9,218 bases of DNA from Pseudomonadota bacterium (GTDB lineage: Bacteria > Pseudomonadota > Gammaproteobacteria > Burkholderiales > Burkholderiaceae_F). The notes under the pieces were generated by a model. The model had not been told where the DNA came from. It made no database searches and was given only the letters and a program-made list of their open reading frames with translations. Made by a program: the position numbers and the translations under genes. This document shows positions 1 through 5,252 of the stretch, one piece after another (the stretch's first letter is position 1; every line of letters begins with the position of its first letter). The stretch lies in the NCBI GenBank assembly GCA_023443095.1, contig JAEZVV010000084.1, positions 1-9,218 of the forward strand, in the 5' to 3' direction.

Positions 1-1019
1 TTGTTGGGCTGCTTGAGCACCCCTTCGGCCAAGACGTCGCGGCGAGCGTCCTCGTGAACAAAGCGCTTGCCCTCGGTGTTGATGAAGATCGCCGAGTCGA
101 TGCCCAAGTTGGCGAGCGAGCCGTATTTCTTGGTGAAGTAGTTGCAGGCCACCAGCATCTGGATGTAGTCCATGCCGGAGACGTCCGCACCCTCGTTCTG
201 AGCGGCCACGAGCGCTTCGCCGGTGGCACTCGGTACGTTGGTGGTCGGGACATCCTTGCCCAGCCGCGGGTCGTGTTTGGAGCGCATGGCCACGTCGGCG
301 CTGAAGCCGCCGGTAGCCAGCACCACCGCGCGGGTCGCCTTGATGTGGACGCGCTTGCCCTTCTCGGAGACCACCGCTCCCAGCACCGGGCCGTCCAGCG
401 TCTTCTGCCGCACCACCGCTTCCAGCTTGGTGTTGAGCTGGATCGGGATCTTGCGTGCATCGACCTGGGCCTTGAGGCCTTTGACGATGGCGCCGCCCCG
501 CCCCTTGTTGACGGGGTCGTGGCTGCGCGGCCAGAGCGCGCCGATCACGGTGTAGACGGTGGGCTCGAAGGCCACGCCCATCTTCTCCAGCCATTGCAGT
601 CCGGCCAGACCGTTGTCAGCCAGGAAGCGCACTTTTTCAGGGTCGCCGCGGAAGTCGCCGCCGGCGATCGTCTGCTGGAAGTGAAGCTCGGGCGAATCTT
701 CGATGCCTTGCTTCTTCTGGCGCCCAGGGTCGGCGCAGTTCAAGGCGCCGCTGGCAATGATCGAGTTGCCCCCGACAAAGGCGTTCTTTTCGATGATGGT
801 GACTTTGGCGCCCGCGTCATGCGCTTCGATCGCTGCGGCCAGCCCGGTGAAGCCACTGCCGATGATCAGGACTTCGGTCGTCTTGTCCCAGCGTCGCGGA
901 GGCTGAACCGCTTTAACTTCCGTGGGCAGGACTTGGTTGAGCACGACGGCCCCGGCGATCGTTGCGCCGGCACCCTTGAGAAAACCGCGACGGGTTGGAG
1001 TGACGTCGTTGACGGACAT
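1..1019 (-). CDS. Tat-exported FAD-binding flavoprotein, fumarate reductase/flavocytochrome c family (3' end outside window)
   Basis: Only the first 339 residues are present; the gene leaves the window at its 3' end. The start is ATG with a good Shine-Dalgarno (AAAGGAAG on the minus strand, 1028-1035) 8 nt upstream. Residues 9-15 (TRRGFLK) are a twin-arginine signal, followed by a hydrophobic stretch and a possible cleavage after residue 37, so export as a folded periplasmic protein is expected. An FAD dinucleotide-binding fold starts at residue 50 (GSGFTG, 54-59), the acidic strand end is near E77, and GGNS follows. Later family features are SHDP, LATGGF and a C-terminal NTEGKRF segment. No CXXCH haem motif occurs in the visible part, so any electron donor must be separate. 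Family membership is secure by pattern. The substrate is unknown: two segments that carry catalytic His and Arg in soluble fumarate reductases look different here. No partner cytochrome gene is visible upstream. Confidence 0.88.
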   Translation of the reverse strand, partial: MSVNDVTPTRRGFLKGAGATIAGAVVLNQVLPTEVKAVQPPRRWDKTTEVLIIGSGFTGLAAAIEAHDAGAKVTIIEKNAFVGGNSIIASGALNCADPGRQKKQGIEDSPELHFQQTIAGGDFRGDPEKVRFLADNGLAGLQWLEKMGVAFEPTVYTVIGALWPRSHDPVNKGRGGAIVKGLKAQVDARKIPIQLNTKLEAVVRQKTLDGPVLGAVVSEKGKRVHIKATRAVVLATGGFSADVAMRSKHDPRLGKDVPTTNVPSATGEALVAAQNEGADVSGMDYIQMLVACNYFTKKYGSLANLGIDSAIFINTEGKRFVHEDARRDVLAEGVLKQPN

Positions 1020-1062
1020 GATGATGGCTTCCTTTCATGTATGGCCTCCCTAATGCCGGGAT

Positions 1063-1085
1063 GCCGTCCGTCTCTTTTGGACGGC
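1063..1085 (-). repeat. Stem-loop in the leader of the flavoprotein gene
   Basis: GCCGTCC (1063-1069) and GGACGGC (1079-1085) form a perfect 7-bp inverted repeat around a 9-nt loop. It lies 44 nt upstream of the flavoprotein start codon and no U-tract follows on either strand, so it is not a typical terminator. It could be a leader hairpin or a protein-binding site. I see no recognisable promoter boxes in 1036-1200. Its function is unknown. Confidence 0.35.
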
Positions 1086-1189
1086 GCGTCGTTAGGCGGC
1101 ATCCAGGACCCCGTTGTCTCTGGGGCAAATCAAGCCTAGTCCTCACAGAGGCCATCGTCAGTCGAGGCCTGCCCGGCAGTTAACCGCGG

Positions 1190-1525
1190 TCAAGCGCCCG
1201 CGGCCCTGCGCGTGCAGTGATTGACCGGAGGCAAGCTCGCCTGCCGATGGGCTCCGGCAAGCGCAGCCTCAAAAATCTTGTCAACGCAGTGGCGGTGTTC
1301 GATACATGCGGCGATGCCGTTGCGCGGCGAGCGGCTGAGCAACAGCCTTGCACCTGACACAGCCCCACGACGCGCTCGTTCGATTGGCCGACCAAGACTT
1401 CCTGGCCCGCCCATCGACGCAAGGCCTGCAACTCATTCTTCGTCGGCGGAGTAGCCCAGTTGCTCAAGCAGCGGCGCCACACCGGGCGAGTCGTCCTGAC
1501 GCATGGGACGGATGGCGATCGTCAT
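1190..1525 (-). pseudogene. Decayed GNAT-family N-acetyltransferase
   Basis: Reading from ATG at 1525, the first frame gives MTIAIRPMRQDDSPGVAPLL and then EQLGYSADEE before a TGA at 1433-1435. The opening (IRPMR.DD...L..LGY) is the usual start of GNAT acetyltransferases. The next frame continues without a gap as ELQALRRWAGQEVLVGQ and then SNERVVGLCQVQ, which looks like GNAT strands beta2-beta3 (LV...RVVGL). After about 1345 a third frame (ARLLLSRSPRNGIAACIE) may continue it. The acetyl-CoA loop (Q/RxxGxG/A) and the C-terminal half are not recognisable. At least one frameshift, probably two, and loss of the C-terminus make this a remnant. What is seen is the split frame; the family assignment is inference from short motifs. 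A functional ancestor would have acetylated a small molecule or protein using acetyl-CoA, with unknown substrate. Confidence 0.6.
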
Positions 1526-1593
1526 GACGGCGACCTCATCGCAACGCTGAGGAACACCCACAGGGCGTCGGCACAAAAAGCGAGCCAGCGCGA

Positions 1594-2080
1594 TCAACGG
1601 CAGAAGTACATATAGACAACCGCTGCTACAGCGGGACCCAAGCCAAGCAACGCTACGCCGATCAAGTAGCGGCGCCTGGCGGCGAAGTAAGTGATGAGAA
1701 ACATGTAGCTTGCGACAACTGCCACGCCGACCAAGCCTCTAGTTGAGTTGAAAGCTGCAGGAGCAAAACATTCCTAACCCAACCCAGACGATAGCGACTC
1801 GGAGAATGGGAAAGAGCAATGATTCGCGGCCATCTCGCGGGTCTTGAACAAGAACCGTTCCGGCTAAGACGACGGGACATGCGAATCGGGCCCAAGCTTC
1901 TATCCAAGGCACCGACGCCACGAAGATAGAAGTCTTGCCGACAACGTAGACAACGACCTCTCCCGTGGTAGCGGCAGACCATCCCGCTAAAAGAGTGGAG
2001 ATCAACGCTGGAACAAATGCCACGAACGCAAGCATCCCGAACCGCCCATCAACTTCACGAATGCGATCGCCGATCGACAT
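1594..2080 (-). pseudogene. Small multi-spanning membrane protein gene with a single frameshift
   Basis: From ATG at 2080 the first frame encodes 113 residues and stops at TAG (1739-1741). Hydrophobic segments lie near residues 15-34, 42-60, 64-79 and 88-105. At residue 105 the reading passes a run of four T (plus-strand A at 1765-1768). Dropping one base there lets it continue as APAAFNSTRGLVGVAVVA and then SYMFLITYFAARRRYLIGVA, followed by another hydrophobic segment, to TGA at 1594-1596. The restored product is 161 residues with about six hydrophobic segments. The second half is open and membrane-like for about 55 codons, so it is hard to read as chance. The cause may be a real mutation, a sequencing error or, less likely, programmed slippage. 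No Shine-Dalgarno precedes the ATG and the family is not recognised. The restored end is rich in bulky hydrophobic residues, as in the neighbouring orphan membrane gene. Confidence 0.6.
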
Positions 2081-2193
2081 TGGGTTACGAAATGAAATGC
2101 CGGTCCCGCCGCCGCCTCACTTCGGCGGACAGATCGAACGATGAGCGACCCAAGAAATCGATTGCGAGTCCGCCGTGTGCGAAGGGAGTAACC
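2081..2193. other. Gene-poor segment with a GC-rich hairpin
   Basis: No gene is supported in this stretch. CCGCCG (2109-2114) and CGGCGG (2123-2128) form a 6-bp stem with an 8-nt loop; an alternative longer stem uses 2103-2111 with one bulged C. The segment sits directly upstream of the transposase-like fossil, so the hairpin could be part of a former element leader, but nothing in the sequence proves this. Confidence 0.3.
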
Positions 2194-2280
2194 ATGAAGG
2201 CAATTGTTGCGGCGGGGATCACTCTTGCCAAGAACGCCGTGCGGTTCAACGCATCGACTGATGCCGCCGGCGGCGAGCAG
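2194..2280 (+). mobile_element. Short fossil resembling the start of an IS110-family transposase
   Basis: A plus-strand ATG at 2194 follows a good Shine-Dalgarno (GGGAG, 2184-2188, 5-nt spacer). It opens with MKAIVAAGITLAKNAVRF and then NASTDAAG. IS110/IS1111 transposases commonly begin MK..VGIDLAKN.F..H..D..G, where the Asp of GIDLAKN is the first residue of the DEDD catalytic set. Here that Asp is Thr, the conserved Phe is Val, and the similarity fades after about 26 codons. The frame stays open to about 2424 but that part runs antisense to the membrane gene and does not look like transposase. I read it as a dead 5' remnant of an insertion sequence. The match is short, so chance similarity remains possible. 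Confidence 0.4.
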
Positions 2281-2313
2281 TCCCCACGGAACAGCTACTG
2301 GTTGGAGATTTGG

Positions 2314-2847
2314 CTAAGCACTTCTGTGCTTCGCGTATCGCTCGTAGACCAGGCGCTCAAACGCCAGCAAGCGGCTGCTCTCGAACAGCAGCAACCCGAG
2401 CGTGCCAATGCCAGCGACGAATGAAAGGTACAGGCCTGCAACAAAATACTCAGCACCGCTCTCCGTACGAGAGGTCATGAACGCTCGCATCAGTGGCCCG
2501 CCGAACCAACTCAGCAGCGTGCCAACGACCCCAACGTACATTGCAGCAACGCCGAACATACGAATGAGCGAAGCGATTCCAGAGACCGATGGTGAGCTGA
2601 GCGTGCTTGGGAACCGGGCGACCAAGTAGACCCGGTAGCCGCCAATCGCCAGAAACAGAAGTGGGCCAACAACCGGAACGGCACCAGCCAGGCTCGAACC
2701 CCGCGCCATTGCGACCCAGCTGGAAGCGGTGAGGCCGACTGGCAAGATGAAGCCCAGCACGACCAGGCAGTAAACCACACGGAGTGAAGTAGAAGGGGTC
2801 TTGAGCAAGTCCGCTCTCCGATTGATGAGCTCGTTGAGGTGCCTCAC
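2314..2847 (-). CDS. Hypothetical integral membrane protein, about 177 residues
   Basis: The frame is intact, from a proposed GTG start at 2847 to TAG at 2314-2316. A short charged N-terminus (LNELINRRADLLK) precedes four hydrophobic segments at about residues 22-43, 53-77, 91-115 and 132-155, then a basic tail (FERLVYERYAKHR). There is no signal peptide, catalytic motif or recognised domain. No Shine-Dalgarno precedes the GTG, so the true start may differ; a GTG in another frame 10 nt upstream would need a frameshift. A 6-bp hairpin (AAGCAC 2316-2321, GTGCTT 2326-2331) overlaps the stop codon but has no U-tract. The gene shares strand, small size and membrane character with the frameshifted gene downstream, from which it is separated by the transposase-like fossil. 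Its base composition is lower in GC than the flanking housekeeping genes. Function unknown. Confidence 0.62.
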   Translation of the reverse strand: MRHLNELINRRADLLKTPSTSLRVVYCLVVLGFILPVGLTASSWVAMARGSSLAGAVPVVGPLLFLAIGGYRVYLVARFPSTLSSPSVSGIASLIRMFGVAAMYVGVVGTLLSWFGGPLMRAFMTSRTESGAEYFVAGLYLSFVAGIGTLGLLLFESSRLLAFERLVYERYAKHRSA

Positions 2848-2982
2848 GCAGTTTCACAGTGAGTCAAGAAACGGGCGTGAAACATTTGCTGCATTCATCG
2901 AAACGTTCAGCGGCTCAGCCTCGCCCGGCTTGTTCTGTATGCATGTGCAGTGCTGGTCACCCACGAAAGCCACGCTGCGCAA

Positions 2983-2999
2983 CCGCTGCTAGGCAGCGG
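2983..2999. repeat. Perfect 7-bp hairpin, related to a copy near 1620
   Basis: CCGCTGC (2983-2989), a TAG spacer and GCAGCGG (2993-2999) form a perfect short palindrome. A related 6-bp version (CCGCTG, CTA, CAGCGG, 1620-1634) occurs at the end of the frameshifted membrane gene. Both are preceded by CAA and share the 12-mer CAACCGCTGCTA. No U-tract follows on either strand. Confidence 0.35.
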
Positions 3000-3120
3000 C
3001 CTGAGCCTCGGTTGACCGTGATTCTGACGTCGATGCGCGTCCGCGTCGGTTGGTTTTTCGCTTCATCTGGAAGATTCACGCCGCAGGCGTTGCGCAACAC
3101 CGACAGGGGCGGCGGGGAAT

Positions 3121-3148
3121 CCAAAGGGGTGGCCGTCCACCTCTTTGG
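3121..3148. repeat. Strong 12-bp hairpin of unknown role
   Basis: CCAAAGGGGTGG (3121-3132) pairs with CCACCTCTTTGG (3137-3148) across a CCGT loop, with one G-T wobble. This is the longest stem in the tract downstream of metY. Neither side has a T-run, so it is not a canonical intrinsic terminator. It could stabilise a transcript end, be a repetitive palindromic element, or be part of a small RNA. Confidence 0.4.
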
Positions 3149-3222
3149 GGCTCTGCGGCAGCCTGAACCGCTGAGCCCCGCGCATGAGCGCAATCGTCGA
3201 CTGCGCAGCGACGACGCACACA

Positions 3223-3250
3223 AAAAGGGCCGCGAACCCGCGACCCTTTT
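3223..3250 (-). terminator. Rho-independent terminator for metY
   Basis: On the minus strand, AAAAGGG-T-CGCG, a GGTT loop and CGCG-G-CCCTTTT form an 11-bp stem with one internal mismatch, followed by TTTTTGTG. It starts 22 nt after the metY stop codon, as expected for its terminator. The A and T flanks are symmetrical, so it could also stop transcription arriving on the plus strand. Confidence 0.8.
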
Positions 3251-3272
3251 CGCATTCACGCCGCAGCGCGAA

Positions 3273-4553
3273 TCAACCGCCCTGAGCCGCCGCCAAAGCC
3301 TGCTCCAGATCTGCCCTCAAATCCTCAACGTGTTCGATCCCGATCGACAGCCGAACCATGTCCTCGCTCACGCCCGCGGCGATCAGCTCCTCGGCGTTGA
3401 GCTGCCGGTGCGTGGTCGAGGCCGGATGGGTGGCGAGGCTCTTGGCGTCGCCGATGTTGACCAGGCGGGTGACAAGTTGCAGCGCGTCGAGGAAGCGCTC
3501 GCCCGCGGCGCGGCCGCCGCGGATGCCGAATGACAACACGCCCGAGGCGCGGCCCTGCATGTAGGCCTGCGCCACCGCGTAGTCCTGGTGCGAAGGCAGG
3601 CCGGCGTAACGCACCCAGCCCACCGCCGGATGCGCTTCGAGGAAGGCCGCGATCGCGGCGGTGTTGTCGTTGATGCGGTCCATGCGCAGGGCCAGCGTCT
3701 CGATGCCCTGCAGGATCTGGAAGGCATTGAAGGGCGAGATGGCCGCGCCGGTATTGCGCAGCGGCACCACGCGCGCGCGGCCGATGTACGCGGCGGCACC
3801 CAGCGCTTCGGTGTAGACCACGCCGTGGTACGAGGCGTCGGGTTCGTTCAGGCGACGGAACCGTTCGCTGTGTTCGGCCCAGGGAAACTTGCCCGAGTCG
3901 ATGATCGCGCCGCCGACGCTGGTGCCGTGGCCGCCCAGGTATTTGGTGAGCGAATGCACAACGATGTCGGCGCCGTGTTCGATCGGGCGCAGCAGGTAGG
4001 GGCTGGCGACGGTGTTGTCGACGATCAGCGGAATGCCAACCTTGTGCGCGGCGGCGGCGAGCTTGGCGATGTCGGCCACGCGGCCCGAGGGATTGCCGAT
4101 CGATTCGACGAACACCGCCTTGGTGCGCGAGTCGGCCAGGCGAGCTATCGCGTCGGCATCACCCAGGTCGAAGAAGCGGGTCGTGATGCCCTGCTGCGGG
4201 AAGGTGTGGGCGAACAGGTTGTAGGTGCCGCCGTAGAGCTGGCTCGCCGACAGGATGTTGTCGCCCGCTTCGGTGATGGTCTGGATCGCGTAGGTGATCG
4301 CCGACATGCCGGAGGCGAGCGCCACCGCCCCGATGCCACCTTCGAGCAGCGCCACGCGTTGCTCGAGCACGGCATTGGTCGGGTTCATGATGCGGGTGTA
4401 GATGTTGCCCGCGACCTTGAGGTCGAACAGGTCCGCGCCGTGCTGCGCCGAATCGAAGGAATAAGCCACCGTCTGGTAGATCGGCACCGCCACCGAATGG
4501 GTGGTGGGGTCGGGCGTGTAACCGCCATGAACGGCGATCGTCTCGATACGCAT
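3273..4553 (-). CDS. metY: O-acetylhomoserine aminocarboxypropyltransferase (O-acetylhomoserine sulfhydrylase)
   Basis: This cytoplasmic PLP enzyme of the Cys/Met metabolism family converts O-acetylhomoserine and sulfide to homocysteine and acetate, the direct-sulfhydrylation route to methionine. The 426-residue length is normal for MetY and longer than MetB/MetC (about 390). The N-terminus reads ETIAVHGGYTPDPTT and SVAVPIYQTVAY. Y52.R54 (IYTRIMNPT) is the phosphate-contact region, SGMSA lies at 81-85, YGGTYNLF at 107-114, and D179 (VDNTVASPY) contacts the PLP ring. K204 in HSLTKYLGGHG is the Schiff-base lysine. C-terminal TRLVNIGDAKSLATHPAST and SIGIEHVEDL complete the family signature. ATG at 4553 has a strong Shine-Dalgarno (AGGAG, 4559-4563). 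A 102-nt gap with a long palindrome separates it from the LOG gene, and a terminator follows, suggesting an independent unit. A MetZ-type succinylhomoserine enzyme is the main alternative, but length and N-terminus favour MetY. Confidence 0.95.
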   Translation of the reverse strand: MRIETIAVHGGYTPDPTTHSVAVPIYQTVAYSFDSAQHGADLFDLKVAGNIYTRIMNPTNAVLEQRVALLEGGIGAVALASGMSAITYAIQTITEAGDNILSASQLYGGTYNLFAHTFPQQGITTRFFDLGDADAIARLADSRTKAVFVESIGNPSGRVADIAKLAAAAHKVGIPLIVDNTVASPYLLRPIEHGADIVVHSLTKYLGGHGTSVGGAIIDSGKFPWAEHSERFRRLNEPDASYHGVVYTEALGAAAYIGRARVVPLRNTGAAISPFNAFQILQGIETLALRMDRINDNTAAIAAFLEAHPAVGWVRYAGLPSHQDYAVAQAYMQGRASGVLSFGIRGGRAAGERFLDALQLVTRLVNIGDAKSLATHPASTTHRQLNAEELIAAGVSEDMVRLSIGIEHVEDLRADLEQALAAAQGG

Positions 4554-4587
4554 GAAAGCTCCTGAACGTGCGGAATGGGCGGCGCCT

Positions 4588-4614
4588 AGCTTAGCCGGCG
4601 CCGGCCCGTGTCCA
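4588..4614 (-). promoter_or_regulatory. Possible weak metY promoter
   Basis: On the minus strand TGGACA (4609-4614) and TAAGCT (4588-4593) resemble -35 and -10 boxes with a short 15-bp spacer. They lie between the 22-bp palindrome and the metY Shine-Dalgarno. The spacing is poor, so this is only a candidate; a GCCGGCGCCGGC palindrome (4594-4605) fills most of the spacer. Confidence 0.25.
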
Positions 4615-4622
4615 GATTCCGA

Positions 4623-4644
4623 ATCGACATCAACTGATGTCGAT
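4623..4644. promoter_or_regulatory. 22-bp perfect palindrome upstream of metY, candidate operator
   Basis: ATCGACATCA (4623-4632) and TGATGTCGAT (4635-4644) are perfect reverse complements around a 2-bp AC centre. The site begins 11 bp after the stop codon of the LOG gene and ends 69 bp before the metY start codon. Its length and symmetry fit a dimeric regulator site for metY. It does not match the MetJ box (AGACGTCT) or the MetR box (TGAA-N5-TTCA). As RNA it could also form a hairpin at the 3' end of the LOG transcript, but no U-tract follows. Confidence 0.5.
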
Positions 4645-4655
4645 GCCGGGCCGGC

Positions 4656-5252
4656 TCAGCTGCGGCCGAGGTTCTGGCCGAGCAGCTCGAGCGTGGCCGC
4701 CGGCCGGTGCAGGCGCAGCCGCTCGATCAGCAGCTCGGGGCTGGACTCGACAATGAGCAGGTCCCAGTGCTGCGGCCGGATGAAACCTTCCCGCGCCGCA
4801 TGCCGCAGGAAGGCGAGCAGGTGGTCGTAATAGCCTTCGACGTTGAGGATGCCGACCGGCTTGGCGTGCAGCTGCAGCTGCAGCCAGGTCACCATCTCGA
4901 ACATCTCCTCGAAGGTGCCGTAGCCGCCGGGCAGGACGATGAAAGCGTCGGCGCGTTCAGCCATCAGGCGCTTGCGCGTGTGCATGCTGTCGACCACGTG
5001 CAACTCGGTCAGCGCCTGGTGCGCGACCTCGGGCCGCATCAGGTGGTCGGGGATCACGCCCACCACGCGACCGCCGCCGGCGAGCGCGGCGTCGGCCACC
5101 GCACCCATCAGTCCGACATGGCCGCCGCCGTAGACCAGACCCAGGCCGGTGGCGGCCAGACGGGCGCCGAGAGCGCGCGCGGTTTCTTCGTATTCGGTGC
5201 GCGCTCCCGGCTGCGAGCCGCAGAAGACACACACGGATGAGATCGGCTTCAT
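4656..5252 (-). CDS. LOG-family protein (TIGR00730), probable nucleoside 5'-monophosphate phosphoribohydrolase
   Basis: The 198-residue Rossmann-like protein has the LOG hallmarks: VCVFCGSQPG at 7-16, YGGGHVGLMG at 41-50, MHTRKRLM at 90-97 and the catalytic PGGYGTFEE at 108-116. Members cleave the N-glycosidic bond of (cytokinin) riboside 5'-monophosphates or ordinary AMP to free base and ribose 5-phosphate; the bacterial substrate here is not established. The length fits the short LOG class. I chose ATG at 5252 because it has a strong Shine-Dalgarno (AAAGGAG) and overlaps the gpsA stop as ATGA, implying translational coupling. The upstream in-frame extension lies inside gpsA and is Arg-rich, so it is rejected. 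It is the last gene of the rhodanese-grxC-secB-gpsA operon. Confidence 0.9.
   Translation of the reverse strand: MKPISSVCVFCGSQPGARTEYEETARALGARLAATGLGLVYGGGHVGLMGAVADAALAGGGRVVGVIPDHLMRPEVAHQALTELHVVDSMHTRKRLMAERADAFIVLPGGYGTFEEMFEMVTWLQLQLHAKPVGILNVEGYYDHLLAFLRHAAREGFIRPQHWDLLIVESSPELLIERLRLHRPAATLELLGQNLGRS

Larger units (their letters stand above)
2848..3222. other. Long intergenic tract without a supported gene
   Basis: Open frames in this stretch (for example plus 2859-3533 and minus 2957-3259) have unnatural compositions, rich in Arg, Ser and Pro with scattered Cys, and match no family I know. The tract contains two clear hairpins (2983-2999 and 3121-3148) and one copy of a 13-bp repeat (3074-3086), listed separately. 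I see no tRNA, riboswitch or convincing promoter in it. Confidence 0.45.
3074..3266. repeat. 13-bp direct repeat (ATTCACGCCGCAG) in two copies
   Basis: ATTCACGCCGCAG occurs at 3074-3086 and again at 3254-3266, 180 bp apart. The pair brackets the 12-bp hairpin and the metY terminator. The second copy lies just past the metY stop codon. The match is exact over 13 bases. It could be a trace of a small insertion or duplication, or chance. Confidence 0.3.

Noticed and set aside
1086..1104. GTTAGGC (1091-1097) resembling an integron attC core site
   Set aside because: No matching RYYYAAC partner with attC geometry was found nearby, and the islet genes are not arranged as cassettes.
54..1139. Long plus-strand open frame (361 codons) antisense to the flavoprotein
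   Set aside because: It mirrors the flavoprotein codons, is rich in Gly, Ala, Val, Asp, His and Arg, has no motifs or ribosome binding site, and is a typical shadow in GC-rich DNA.
2316..2331. Hairpin at the stop codon of the orphan membrane gene as a terminator
   Set aside because: The stem is only 6 bp, mostly coding, and is followed by AGCCAAATC rather than a T-run.
2859..3533. Plus-strand open frame of 224 codons between the orphan membrane gene and metY
   Set aside because: It crosses the metY terminator and the metY 3' end, with low-complexity Arg/Ser/Pro composition and no family match.
3588..4565. Plus-strand open frame of 325 codons across metY
   Set aside because: Antisense shadow of metY with Arg/Gly/Val-rich composition and no recognisable domain.
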